Shown in pieces: positions 16,902 through 25,508 of a stretch of 46,653 nucleotides of DNA. The stretch is from assembly GCA_002719775.1 (NCBI GenBank), contig PBEP01000001.1:1-46653 (forward strand), read 5' to 3'. This stretch comes from Chloroflexota bacterium. Lineage in GTDB: Bacteria > Chloroflexota > Dehalococcoidia > Lucifugimonadales > Australimonadaceae. The first letter of the stretch is position 1, and the number at the start of each line of letters is the position of its first letter. The position numbers and the translations under genes were made by a program. The notes under the pieces are model-generated. The model made no database searches, was not told where the DNA came from, and saw nothing but the letters and a program-made list of their open reading frames with translations.

Positions 16902-17126
16902 ATGACAAGCGCAGATAAACTTATTGTGTACACAAGGCCTGATTGTTCTTATTCTGATGCACTGAAATGGGATTTAGATTCTGATGGTGTGGATTACACG
17001 GAAATTGACTTGTCAATTCATCCTGAGCATGTTCCAGAAGTTGAGCGCATAACTGGCGGCGAAAGGATCACCCCTGTTATGGTTGAAGGCGACTTCGTTG
17101 CTGTAGGTTACAAAGGCGTAGGCTGA
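16902..17126 (+). CDS. Glutaredoxin-like protein with a single active-site Cys
   Basis: A 74-residue thioredoxin-fold protein: strand LIVYTRPDCSYSDALKWDLDSDGVDY, and the cis-Pro loop ITPVMVEGDFVAVGYKG. Only Cys15 is present in the active-site motif CSYS; the second Cys of dithiol glutaredoxins is Ser, and it is not the CGFS motif of the iron-sulfur class. Possible roles are deglutathionylation or mycothiol-type mixed disulfide reduction. It lies between fabF and tRNA-Asp on the same strand. The RBS (AGGTGT) almost abuts the ATG. Confidence 0.75.
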   Translation: MTSADKLIVYTRPDCSYSDALKWDLDSDGVDYTEIDLSIHPEHVPEVERITGGERITPVMVEGDFVAVGYKGVG

Positions 17127-17163
17127 GCGTTTTAACTTTAGGCCGTGAGCCTTTCAAATACCG

Positions 17164-17242
17164 GGCCCGGTGGTGTAGTCTGGTTTAACACACCTCCCTG
17201 TCAAGGAGGAGATCACGGGTTCAAATCCCGTCCGGGTCGCCA
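17164..17242 (+). tRNA. tRNA-Asp (GTC)
   Basis: A full cloverleaf can be drawn: acceptor GGCCCGG/CCGGGTC with one G-T wobble, D-stem GTGT/ACAC, anticodon stem CCTCC/GGAGG with loop CTGTCAA (anticodon GTC), T-arm ACGGG-TTCAAAT-CCCGT, discriminator G and an encoded CCA. Confidence 0.95.
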
Positions 17243-17288
17243 GATATTTTCTTTTTGCTGGAATTTTTAGAAAAGCTAAAATTAACGT

Positions 17289-17705
17289 TTATTTATTAGT
17301 TATTCTTTTGATTTGCTCAGCGAACGCTACAGGGTCTCGTGGTTTAATGAATATCCTTGAACCCGAATTAAGCACTAAGAAAACACTAGTACCTACGAGA
17401 GCGACATTCACAGTTTCGACTATATTGATTTCCGATACTGGAACTAATCTTGTACGGACCATACGATATTTAATCACTAAGGTGTCATTGAAAAGAAGGT
17501 ACCTGGCATGAGTGAAAAACAAGACATAGCCAATTGCTACAATTCCAAATAAAAGAGATAAAGAATTGCCGCTCAGGCCACTAAATAGCATAAATCCTCC
17601 CAGAGCAATAGTGATGATATCAACTATCGCTAGGGGTCTGATATCAGAATGGAGTGGTGATTGCTTATTGCTATCTGGAGTCGACATTGCAACATCATAT
17701 ATCAA
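17289..17705 (-). CDS. Membrane protein with PH-like domain
   Basis: Up to 138 residues; an internal Met at 17687 (MSTPDSNKQS) is an equally good start, and neither has a clear RBS. Two adjacent hydrophobic helices (about residues 24-44 and 48-66) are followed by a beta-rich segment (YLLFNDTLVIKYRMVRTRLVPVSEINIVE to SRIFIKPRDPVAFAEQIKRI) typical of bacterial PH-like (bPH2/DUF304-type) membrane proteins. Function unknown. It is on the opposite strand to its left neighbours. Confidence 0.55.
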   Translation of the reverse strand: MIYDVAMSTPDSNKQSPLHSDIRPLAIVDIITIALGGFMLFSGLSGNSLSLLFGIVAIGYVLFFTHARYLLFNDTLVIKYRMVRTRLVPVSEINIVETVNVALVGTSVFLVLNSGSRIFIKPRDPVAFAEQIKRITNK

Positions 17706-17730
17706 TTTCTAAAGGATGTCTTAATTAAAA

Positions 17731-17757
17731 CAACACCCCGGTTTGACCGAGGTGTTG
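17731..17757 (-). terminator. Terminator of the 55-residue gene
   Basis: Hairpin with arms CAACACCCCGG (17731-17741) and CCGAGGTGTTG (17747-17757), one mismatch, 5-nt loop. On the minus strand it is followed by TTTTAATT. It lies 10 bp past the stop codon of the small gene at 17768. Confidence 0.8.
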
Positions 17758-17767
17758 TTGGGAGGAG

Positions 17768-17935
17768 TTATGCTGCGGCTGTAGTGGTATCGTCGCTATT
17801 TTTTCGTTTGGAAAAAAAAGCGATATTGGATGAATGAGTTCTAACAATCCGTGCAGCATTTGGCACTTCTGCGTTAACTTGAGCGGTTGTATGTCCCAAG
17901 AACGCCTTCCCAATCAATTCAATCATGCTAAACAT
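17768..17935 (-). CDS. Isolated 55-residue protein of unknown function
   Basis: Starts at ATG 17935 with an excellent AAAGGAGG 7 nt upstream. The frame can be read further upstream, but the SD fixes this start. Sequence features: a short hydrophobic N-terminus (MFSMIELIGKAFLG), a polar middle (HTTAQVNAEVPNAARIVRTHSSN), a basic FFSKRKN patch and a Thr/Ala tail. No Cys, no recognised family. It has its own consensus promoter at 18048-18076, a leader of about 105 nt and its own terminator, so it is a complete single-gene unit built for good expression. It is not an accident of the reading frame. Confidence 0.7.
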   Translation of the reverse strand: MFSMIELIGKAFLGHTTAQVNAEVPNAARIVRTHSSNIAFFSKRKNSDDTTTAAA

Positions 17936-18047
17936 GGCAAACCTCCTTTTATACGGCATACCTAGATTTTCCAATCGTTCTACGAGTAGGCTCTTTTCAG
18001 TAACCTCTACTCATCCTTCGAATAACAATCCGGGCTGACCAAAGACA

Positions 18048-18076
18048 TTATACGATATTACGAATTTCGTTGCAAC
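18048..18076 (-). promoter_or_regulatory. Strong promoter of the 55-residue gene
   Basis: Minus strand: TTGCAA (18076-18071), exactly 17-bp spacer, perfect TATAAT (18053-18048). Transcription would start near 18041 and leave a leader of about 105 nt before the ATG at 17935. Within the leader, GAGTAG/CTACTC (17985-17990 and 18008-18013) can pair. The rest of 18077-18195 is AT-rich with nothing recognisable. Confidence 0.7.
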
Positions 18077-18195
18077 TATGAAAATAAACCTAATGACAAT
18101 TATAAGAAAATCATAATAAGTTATTAACATTTGAAATAAACATTGAGTTTAGCTGTAAAATATCAAGAATCAAATTTCGTAACTAAATGAACGAA

Positions 18196-18393
18196 TCAGG
18201 AATTTTTATTTTTTCCTGTAATAACCTTCACTCTTTTCTCTATTCTCGATCTTGGAATTACTAAATAGTGATTACAGAGCAAGCATCTTATGCCTATATC
18301 CGCACCAATTCGCTCAACTCGCCAAGAATTTCCACCACATGGATGCGACTTGCGAAGAGTTAAAATATCACCTAAGTGGAACTGCTTTACCAA
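18196..18393 (-). CDS. DUF951 protein
   Basis: A 65-residue protein matching the DUF951 family over its whole length: FHLGDILTLRKSHPCGGNSWRVERIGADIGIRCLLCNHYLVIPRSRIEKRVK. It has a CLLC pair and an upstream Cys in HPCG, so metal binding is plausible. The family occurs mainly in Firmicutes and Chloroflexota and has no established function. The start overlaps the end of pyrF by 7 nt, indicating a two-gene operon with translational coupling. Confidence 0.88.
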   Translation of the reverse strand: MVKQFHLGDILTLRKSHPCGGNSWRVERIGADIGIRCLLCNHYLVIPRSRIEKRVKVITGKNKNS

Positions 18394-19205
18394 TTGTGGC
18401 CCATAGAAGCACGTACACCATTGATCATTGTTTTCATATTAATTGCAGACTGGCGAACCTCATTAATGTAATCCCCGCCACTCCCCGCATAAATGATAGA
18501 TCTAGACGCATTGAATATCCCGCCAAAACCTTGAGGGTTCAAAGAGGCTCTAACGGTACTTTCTAGATCACCTCCTTGGGCACCAAGTCCAGGTATGAGG
18601 ATTGGCATTTCAGGGCAAATAGCTCTAACTTCCGTGATTTCTTGAGGATGTGTAGCACCAACTACCAACCCTACATTGCCTTGGGCATTCCATTCTTTTG
18701 ATTTGAGAGCTACATGTTGGTAAACAGCTAGTCCATCCTTGGATATTAAGGACTGGAAGTCATTTGAACCTATATTCGAAGTTTTACACAATACGAAGAT
18801 GCCTTTTTCACCATAGCTAAGGAAAGGTTCTATTGAATCACTACCTTGGTATGGGTTTACAGTAACGGCATCAGCCTGAAAATATTCAAAGATAGCTTTT
18901 CCATATGCTCTTGAACTATTTCCGATATCGGAACGTTTTGCATCTAATATTACTGGCACATTGCGTACTTTTGCAGCATGTATAACATTTTCTAAAGCTT
19001 CTAACCCAATCTTTCCTTCTGCTTCAAAAAACGCAATGTTTGGTTTGAAAGCACAAACTAAATCAGATGTAGCTTCCACAATCGAGACTACAAAAGATGA
19101 CAGGTCTTGAATCGGTAAATTTGGACGCCAAGGATCAATCCCAATACAAAGCAGGGAATTATTGCGTTGTGCTGTGTCATCTATGTTATGAACAAATCGC
19201 GACAT
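18387..19205 (-). CDS. pyrF: Orotidine-5'-phosphate decarboxylase, type 2
   Basis: The last step of UMP synthesis, OMP to UMP plus CO2. The catalytic charged cluster is intact: Asp88, Lys90 and Asp93 in VILDAKRSDIGNSSRAYG. The phosphate-binding end includes IPGLGAQGGD and NASRSIIYAG. At 272 residues with the DAKRxDIG motif it belongs to the longer type 2 (actinobacterial/Chloroflexi) subfamily. It is separate from the main pyr operon, being divided from it by a plus-strand gene. No PyrR-binding loop is visible in the 84 bp upstream, so attenuation control may not extend to it. Confidence 0.95.
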   Translation of the reverse strand: MSRFVHNIDDTAQRNNSLLCIGIDPWRPNLPIQDLSSFVVSIVEATSDLVCAFKPNIAFFEAEGKIGLEALENVIHAAKVRNVPVILDAKRSDIGNSSRAYGKAIFEYFQADAVTVNPYQGSDSIEPFLSYGEKGIFVLCKTSNIGSNDFQSLISKDGLAVYQHVALKSKEWNAQGNVGLVVGATHPQEITEVRAICPEMPILIPGLGAQGGDLESTVRASLNPQGFGGIFNASRSIIYAGSGGDYINEVRQSAINMKTMINGVRASMGHNW

Positions 19206-19289
19206 AATATGAGTGTATCATTTTAAGAAACTAAAAGAAAAAAAATTACCTCTTTTAAGCTTAATGAAAGAAAGCATCTGTGGAATAAA

Positions 19290-19964
19290 ATGACATCCAA
19301 AAGGGCCTTGTTAAATGAAACTTTTCATAGACTGTTTCGCTTCTATGGTCCTCAAGGGTGGTGGCCAGCAGAGAACCAATTTGAAATGATGCTTGGCGCA
19401 GTACTTACCCAAAATACGACTTGGCAAAACGCAGAGAAAGCATTATCAAAGTTGCGTTCCACAGGACATTTGACGCTGCAGTCAGTTTTGGAACTGGAAG
19501 AATCCGACTTAGGTTCAATGATTCGATCAAGTGGGTTTTATAATAATAAAACAAAAACTCTCAAAGCCTTAGCACTATATTTCAAGAATATAGGTGGTAA
19601 TTTCAAAGATTTTAAAATAGAAGAAATGGGCGATTTGCGTCGTGATCTCTTATCTATTATTGGCATTGGAGAGGAGACTGCAGACGATATTATTTTGTAT
19701 GCTGCAAAATTACCTTCATTTGTAATAGATGCATACACAATCAGAATTCTCGAACGCTTGGGTATCACACCAAAATCGAAAAGATACCATGAATACAAAA
19801 AGTTAATGGAGGAGAATTTAGACACAGATGTAAAACTATGGAGTGAATACCATGCGCTATTAGATGTTCACGCTAAAGGCATTTGTACTAAAAATAATCC
19901 TCGGTGCGAAGCTTGTTGCCTTTTTGATATTTGCGAATTCTATAAACAACCACGATCTACTTAA
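19290..19964 (+). CDS. HhH-GPD DNA glycosylase, COG2231 (MagIII-like)
   Basis: A base-excision-repair glycosylase related to endonuclease III, 224 residues. N-terminal WWPAENQFEMMLGAVLTQNTTWQNAEKAL is diagnostic of the COG2231 branch, whose studied member is H. pylori 3-methyladenine glycosylase MagIII. The helix-hairpin-helix is IIGIGEETADDIILYAA: the lyase Lys of Nth is Glu here, while the catalytic Asp is kept (FVIDAYT). The C-terminus has a complete [4Fe-4S] loop, Cys-x6-Cys-x2-Cys-x5-Cys (CTKNNPRCEACCLFDIC). A monofunctional glycosylase is therefore expected; the damaged base is not certain. Confidence 0.88.
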   Translation: MTSKRALLNETFHRLFRFYGPQGWWPAENQFEMMLGAVLTQNTTWQNAEKALSKLRSTGHLTLQSVLELEESDLGSMIRSSGFYNNKTKTLKALALYFKNIGGNFKDFKIEEMGDLRRDLLSIIGIGEETADDIILYAAKLPSFVIDAYTIRILERLGITPKSKRYHEYKKLMEENLDTDVKLWSEYHALLDVHAKGICTKNNPRCEACCLFDICEFYKQPRST

Positions 19965-21113
19965 TTATCTTTGAGGGATTGCTTTTGGTTCGACTACATT
20001 CATTGAATAAACATTTGGCAAATTGCGGTATACCTCATTATAGTCAAGACCATAGCCCACTATGAATTCGTCAGGTACCTCGAAACCAATGTAGCTTAGA
20101 TTTACATCTGAGACTCTGCGTGCGCGTTTATCAAACATTACACATACAGAAATACTAGAAGGATGCTTATCCTGAATATGCTGCATTATTGGGCGTAAAG
20201 TTAGCCCAGTATCCATAATACCTTCCACTAATATCACATTTCTTCCTTCAATATTTACTTCTATATCTCGGGTGATCTCTACTGATAACTTTTCTTCATT
20301 GCCGTACCTTGAAACACTCATAAAAGCTACTTCAATTTGCAGATCAATAGCGCGTACAAGATCTGATAGAAAAACAAATGATCCTCGCAGTACACCGATA
20401 AGCACTGGCGGCTCGCCAGAATAATCTTCGGTAATCTTTAGGGCGATTTCCGATACTCTCTTGCGAATTTGCAGTTCAGAAAATAATACAGACCCCAGTC
20501 CTTCCACCTCAGCATCAACCATAGGACCATAGCCATATTTGCCTAAAAGGCGAATATAATCTCTCCTATACAGCAACTGGATGTTGATTTCAGGGTAGAG
20601 CTCTTTTAATTGCCTGAGTTTTCTATTCTTTTGAGTTACTAAGCTTTGCTTCATTGTTGTTAATTCAAAATATTGATCTTGGTCAGGCAAATAAAAATCA
20701 GGAGAGTGCATCTCTACAACTCTATTGCCCTCCCATCTCAATGGAAAAGACCTGGGTTCATATAAGTACGGTATTTCGTAATAGTCCAATAATTTAGCAA
20801 ATTCTCTTTCACTAGGATGCATAAAAGAGACATCAGCAGTGTCTGAGGGGACTGCACCTTTTGTATTGATCATTCCTTCCAAATTTATAGGAATGCCTTT
20901 ACGCCTACCTCTTCTAAGGGGGCGGTAGGTTTTATTAAATCTACTGTTATGCTCATTGTCTTTCGGTTCCGACTTTGGGCTTGAGGGTTCGGAAGTATCT
21001 ATTGCTTCTTTGGGTGAAGAGGAATCTGAAGAGAAGTCAATTCGCCTCTCATTTGAAACTTCAGAATTCGTATCAAATTCTCCATCGCCATTTTTAATTA
21101 ATTTGGGCACCAT
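19965..21113 (-). CDS. PD-(D/E)xK-nuclease-like / HPRT-like fusion
   Basis: Three parts in 382 residues. 1-95: low-complexity, Ser/Glu-rich, then a basic RPLRRGRRKG patch. About 96-195: a restriction-nuclease-like module with Glu102 in HPSERE, SPDFYLP (Asp139), YFELTT (Glu150, ELT in place of ExK) and a following KNRKLRQLKELYP helix. About 205-375: a hypoxanthine phosphoribosyltransferase with VLRGSFVFLSDL and the family end YIGFEVPDEFIVGYGLDYNEVYRNLP. Its PRPP motif is ILVEGIMDTGLT; the second acidic residue of the usual EDxxDTG is Gly298. It follows carB by 32 bp as the last gene of the pyr operon. It may be a salvage enzyme, a regulator or a nucleotide-sensing protein. Confidence 0.82.
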   Translation of the reverse strand: MVPKLIKNGDGEFDTNSEVSNERRIDFSSDSSSPKEAIDTSEPSSPKSEPKDNEHNSRFNKTYRPLRRGRRKGIPINLEGMINTKGAVPSDTADVSFMHPSEREFAKLLDYYEIPYLYEPRSFPLRWEGNRVVEMHSPDFYLPDQDQYFELTTMKQSLVTQKNRKLRQLKELYPEINIQLLYRRDYIRLLGKYGYGPMVDAEVEGLGSVLFSELQIRKRVSEIALKITEDYSGEPPVLIGVLRGSFVFLSDLVRAIDLQIEVAFMSVSRYGNEEKLSVEITRDIEVNIEGRNVILVEGIMDTGLTLRPIMQHIQDKHPSSISVCVMFDKRARRVSDVNLSYIGFEVPDEFIVGYGLDYNEVYRNLPNVYSMNVVEPKAIPQR

Positions 21114-21145
21114 AACCTCACAATTCGACCTAGGAACTCATCATT

Positions 21146-24100
21146 TTAAAGACCGGTTACATATTCATTAACAGTTGCCACTTTTACATCATTACTCGAG
21201 GTGCTAACCGCTTCAATGGCTGCTTTAGCTGTATCCATTGAAGTGTAACAAGGAATTCTCCTCTCTGTAGCTGCTCTTCTAATAGCGAACCCGTCTTTAA
21301 GGGCTTCTGTAACTTCTTCGATAGTATTCACTACTCCAGATACAAGCCCTTCCTCTACAATGCTTACGGCATTAGGTGTAGGTTCACCTGCTTTGTTAAC
21401 TTTTTTGACTGGGATTCCCAACTGGGTAATCAATTTTGACGTACCTTCAGTTGCAAACAAAGTGTAACCAGCATTGGCCAGATCCTTAATCAAATACTTA
21501 GCATCATTTTTGTCTTTGTTGGCAATGGTTAGAAGCAAAGATCCTTTAGGTGGGAGCATGAAATCAGATGCTGCTAGAGCTTTAGACAAAGCACCAGTAA
21601 CTGTGACATCAATCCCCATTACTTCTCCTGTGGACTTCATCTCAGGTCCAAGGTAAGTGTCTACACCCACTAATTTAGACATAGAAAATACAGGAGCTTT
21701 GATTCCCACTAATGGTTTTTGATCCTGCAGGCCATTCTTGTAACCGAGTGCGTTTATTGAAGCACCCAACATTACCTGCGTAGCAAGCTTAACCATGGGC
21801 ACTGTGGTAATTTTAGAAATGAAAGGAATTGTTCTGCTAGCACGCGGATTTACTTCTATTACATAAATCTCACTTGAATCAGACCCTTGATCCATTATTA
21901 CATACTGAATATTCATTAGCCCGTTGATTTGCATAACCCTGCCTATACGCTCTGTATAATCTATGAGTTGCAATACTTCATCATTTGTTAAATTTATGGG
22001 TGGATATACAGCCATGGAATCGCCTGAATGGACTCCAGCTCGTTCAACATGCTCCATAATTCCAGGTATAAGGATGGAGGTACCGTCGGACACAGCATCT
22101 ACTTCTACTTCAATGCCTTTGAAATATTTATCTATAAGGATTGGATGATTAGGCGATGCAAGTAGTGCTGCAGACAAATATTCTGAAAGCTGATTTGCGC
22201 CATCAACTATTTCCATAGCCCTCCCTCCTAATACATAGGAAGGACGGACAAGGATTGGGTAGCCCAGAGTATCGGCTACATTCAATCCTTCTTCGACTGA
22301 AATTACCGTCGCACCGGGGGGTTGTGGGACACCTGCGCTTTCCATTAGTTCCCCGAACTTTTGACGGTCAGAAGCGGCATCTATGGTATCAGCAGAAGAT
22401 CCCAATAAAGGCAAACCTACACGATCAATAACCTGACTAAGGTTTATAGCGGTTTGACCACCAAACTGGACCATTGATATGGGACAATCCCCCGTGTCAT
22501 TGGCCGTCTCATTTAGCAGTACATCTCTAATGCTTTCTTCATCCAATGGTTCGAAATAAAGCCTGTCAGAAGTATCGAAATCAGTAGATACAGTTTCAGG
22601 ATTTGAGTTGATCATAATTGAACGATACCCTGATTCTTGAAGTGCCCATGCTGCATGGACAGAACAGTAATCAAACTCTATTCCTTGGCCTATTCGAATT
22701 GGGCCTGATCCAATCACCAGTGCTCTTTTACCTGTCAATGGAATAGCTTCATTTTCAACGTCGTAACAAGAATAAAAGTAAGGAGTTAGAGCTTCAAATT
22801 CTGCGGCACATGTATCAACCATTTTATAAGAAGGTTTTATGCCCAATTCCAACCGGAGATTTCTTACTTGATCTGCTATTTTGTCGCTGAGAGTAGCTAT
22901 GACTTCATCAGAAAAACCCAACTTCTTAGCTTCGAGTAGCAAATCCGGGGAGAGTTCTTTGGCCAACAAGGATTGCTCCATTCGGATGATCGCAGCAATT
23001 TTATCTAAAAACCAAGGATCGAAGAAACATAATTTAGCTAGAGCATTCGTGGGAACGCCTCTACGAACCGCGGTAACAATTGACCATATTCTTTCATCAC
23101 TTGCATGAAATGGTAATTCTTCTCCTTTGAGACCTTGCCATTCAGGGTTTTCCCATAACAAAGATTTCCCATTAATTTCAAGCGACCTTATAGCTTTTTG
23201 TAGTGCAGACTCAAAGTTTCGGTCTATAGCCATTACCTCGCCAGTCGCTTTCATTTGAGTTCCTAATTGTCGATGACCAAATGGAAACTTATCGAAAGGC
23301 CATCGAGGAATTTTCACTACGCAATAGTCTAAAGTAGGCTCAAAGGCAGCCTTCGTACGCTGAGTGACTGCGTTTGTGATTTGATCAAGGCGTTTACCAA
23401 TCGCAATTTTAGCTGCCACTCTTGCAATTGGATAACCAGTTGCTTTTGAAGCTAATGCTGAAGATCTACTCACCCTAGGATTTACCTCAATAACATAATA
23501 AGAAAGAGGTTCCGGATTTTGTCCAGGTAAAGCTTCCCCTATTAGGGGATGCGGCGAAAGTGCAAATTGAACGTTGCAGCCGCCTCTGATGTCTAGAGCT
23601 CGGATAATTCTCAAGCTTGCAGACCGAAGGGTTTGGTATTCTGGGTCTGATAAGGTCTGACTAGGCGCGACTACTATACTATCGCCAGTATGAACACCCA
23701 TGGGATCAAGGTTTTCCATATTGCAAATCGTAATGCAAGTATCTGCTGCATCACGCATCACTTCATACTCTATTTCCTTCCATCCCAATAATGATCTTTC
23801 TATCAGAATTTGGCCTATGGGGCTTGCAGAAATGCCTGATTGAGCAATTTCTTTCAGCTCGGTTTCATTATTAGCAAACCCTCCACCCGTACCCCCAAGT
23901 GTGTAAGCTGGCCTTATAGCTACAGGTAATCCAATCTGCCTTGCCGCTTCAATGGCACCCTCAAGAGTAGTTACAATTTGGCTGGGCGGTGTTGGCTCAC
24001 CAATAGAATCAAGTAATTCCCTAAATTTCGCTCTATCCTCAGCTTGGCGTATAGTTTCAATAGAAGTACCTAGTAGGGCAACTTCATAGCGTTCTAAAAT

Positions 24101-24415
24101 ACCCGCGTCAGAAAGCGCAACCGCCAAATTTAAACCGGTTTGGCCACCAAGAGTTGGCAACAGACCATCAGGGCGCTCAAGATCAATAATGCGCTCCAAA
24201 ACCTTAACCGTTAGCGGTTCAATATAAACACGGTCAGCTACATCAGAATCCGTCATTATGGTAGCCGGATTTGAGTTAACCAATACTGTGGTTATTCCCT
24301 CTTCTCTCAATGATTTACAAGCTTGAGTGCCGGCGTAATCAAATTCTGCTGCCTGACCTATAATTATTGGACCTGACCCTATTACAAGTACTTTTTGGGG
24401 GACTTTATTTTTCAA
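21146..24415 (-). CDS. carB: Carbamoyl-phosphate synthase large subunit
   Basis: The synthetase subunit that makes carbamoyl phosphate from bicarbonate, ammonia passed from CarA, and two ATP. At 1089 residues it shows the duplicated ATP-grasp organisation: N-terminal KVLVIGSGPIIIGQAAEFDYAGTQA and its repeat ALVIGSGPIRIGQGIEFDYCSVHA near 565, each followed by LGGQTGLNLA or FGGQTAINLS. The C-terminal allosteric MGS-like domain is present (GYTLFATEGTSKLI). Length is normal. It starts 4 bp after the carA stop. Confidence 0.97.
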   Translation of the reverse strand: MKNKVPQKVLVIGSGPIIIGQAAEFDYAGTQACKSLREEGITTVLVNSNPATIMTDSDVADRVYIEPLTVKVLERIIDLERPDGLLPTLGGQTGLNLAVALSDAGILERYEVALLGTSIETIRQAEDRAKFRELLDSIGEPTPPSQIVTTLEGAIEAARQIGLPVAIRPAYTLGGTGGGFANNETELKEIAQSGISASPIGQILIERSLLGWKEIEYEVMRDAADTCITICNMENLDPMGVHTGDSIVVAPSQTLSDPEYQTLRSASLRIIRALDIRGGCNVQFALSPHPLIGEALPGQNPEPLSYYVIEVNPRVSRSSALASKATGYPIARVAAKIAIGKRLDQITNAVTQRTKAAFEPTLDYCVVKIPRWPFDKFPFGHRQLGTQMKATGEVMAIDRNFESALQKAIRSLEINGKSLLWENPEWQGLKGEELPFHASDERIWSIVTAVRRGVPTNALAKLCFFDPWFLDKIAAIIRMEQSLLAKELSPDLLLEAKKLGFSDEVIATLSDKIADQVRNLRLELGIKPSYKMVDTCAAEFEALTPYFYSCYDVENEAIPLTGKRALVIGSGPIRIGQGIEFDYCSVHAAWALQESGYRSIMINSNPETVSTDFDTSDRLYFEPLDEESIRDVLLNETANDTGDCPISMVQFGGQTAINLSQVIDRVGLPLLGSSADTIDAASDRQKFGELMESAGVPQPPGATVISVEEGLNVADTLGYPILVRPSYVLGGRAMEIVDGANQLSEYLSAALLASPNHPILIDKYFKGIEVEVDAVSDGTSILIPGIMEHVERAGVHSGDSMAVYPPINLTNDEVLQLIDYTERIGRVMQINGLMNIQYVIMDQGSDSSEIYVIEVNPRASRTIPFISKITTVPMVKLATQVMLGASINALGYKNGLQDQKPLVGIKAPVFSMSKLVGVDTYLGPEMKSTGEVMGIDVTVTGALSKALAASDFMLPPKGSLLLTIANKDKNDAKYLIKDLANAGYTLFATEGTSKLITQLGIPVKKVNKAGEPTPNAVSIVEEGLVSGVVNTIEEVTEALKDGFAIRRAATERRIPCYTSMDTAKAAIEAVSTSSNDVKVATVNEYVTGL

Positions 24416-24419
24416 TTTC

Positions 24420-25508
24420 CTAGTCTCTTTTTTTGATTACCATCTGAATAAATTCGTCAAAGATATAGCTATTGTCCAATGGCCCTGGTGACGCTTCAGA
24501 ATGATACTGAATAGTCAAAATAGGCTCACTTCTGTGCTTCAGACCCTCAATCGTGCCGTCGTTAAGATTCCTGTGAGATACATAAACCTCAGGAGGAAGG
24601 CCAGAATCAGCAACAGCGTATCCATGATTTTGCGCAGTGATATACACTTTTTTTGTTTCTAAGTCCTGTACCGGATGATTGCCTCCTCTATGGCCGAACT
24701 TAAGTTTGTAGGTTTCTGCGCCCAAGGCCCTAGCCACAATTTGATGTCCGAGGCAAATACCCAGAATAGGGAGTTTCCCTATGAGGTTTTTAGCTGTACT
24801 CACTGTTGATTCACAGTGAATGGGATCGCCAGGACCAGGAGAAAAAAGCACTCCATCAGGATTTGATTTCAATATATCGGAGGATGTAGATGTGAACGGA
24901 TAAACGTTGACACTACATCCTCTTTTGGCTAACTCATTTAGAATATTGAATTTTACGCCGCAGTCGATTACTGCAATTGATAATTCACCATCAGACCACT
25001 TGTAGGGTTGTTGTGTAGATACTTGCTCCACTAAATTTATAGAGCCGTATGATGGGAGTTTCTTTAAGCGAGAAACTGCCAACTTAGGATCTTCAGAAGT
25101 CACCATTCCCATCATTACCCCTTCAGAACGGATCCGCTTAGTAATGGCTCTGGTGTCTAAGCCAGCAATACCAGGTATTCCTTGGCTCACAAGATAATCG
25201 TTCAGCGTTAATTCAGAATCGTAGTGGCTTGGAAATTCTGAGTGCTCTTTAATTGCAAAAGCAGATACTTGGACTTTGGCCGATTCCACCGATTCTTTAT
25301 TAGTTCCATAATTGCCTTGTAGCGGGTACGTTGGAAGCAATATTTGGCCAGCGTAGGAAGGATCAGTTAACATTTCTTGATAACCAGTCATTGAAGTATT
25401 GAAAACTACCTCACCAAAAGCTTCAGATTGAGAACCAAATCCTTCACCTGAGAAAACCGTACCATCCGACAAGATTAAGTGTGCTTTATGCAAAAGAATT
25501 CCTAACAT
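24420..25508 (-). CDS. carA: Carbamoyl-phosphate synthase small subunit
   Basis: A glutaminase subunit of class I amidotransferase type. Catalytic Cys252 (LGICLGHQ), His336 and Glu338 (QYHSEASPGP) are intact. The N-terminal CPSase domain has SMTGYQEMLTDPSYAGQ and the linker GIAGLDTRAITKRIR. It overlaps the end of pyrC by 23 bp and precedes carB by 4 bp, so translation is coupled. The hydrophobic residues before HLILSDG may mean a slightly later start. Confidence 0.96.
   Translation of the reverse strand: MLGILLHKAHLILSDGTVFSGEGFGSQSEAFGEVVFNTSMTGYQEMLTDPSYAGQILLPTYPLQGNYGTNKESVESAKVQVSAFAIKEHSEFPSHYDSELTLNDYLVSQGIPGIAGLDTRAITKRIRSEGVMMGMVTSEDPKLAVSRLKKLPSYGSINLVEQVSTQQPYKWSDGELSIAVIDCGVKFNILNELAKRGCSVNVYPFTSTSSDILKSNPDGVLFSPGPGDPIHCESTVSTAKNLIGKLPILGICLGHQIVARALGAETYKLKFGHRGGNHPVQDLETKKVYITAQNHGYAVADSGLPPEVYVSHRNLNDGTIEGLKHRSEPILTIQYHSEASPGPLDNSYIFDEFIQMVIKKRD

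Noticed and set aside
17725-17913. Minus-strand 62-codon frame overlapping the small gene
   Set aside because: Runs through the terminator hairpin and lacks an RBS; the 55-codon frame has the SD.
19965-21113. pyrE (orotate phosphoribosyltransferase) candidate, as it closes the pyr operon
   Set aside because: The C-terminal motif FEVPDEFIVGYGLDYNEVYRNLP is HPRT-specific and nothing PyrE-like is present, so pyrE is taken to be elsewhere.
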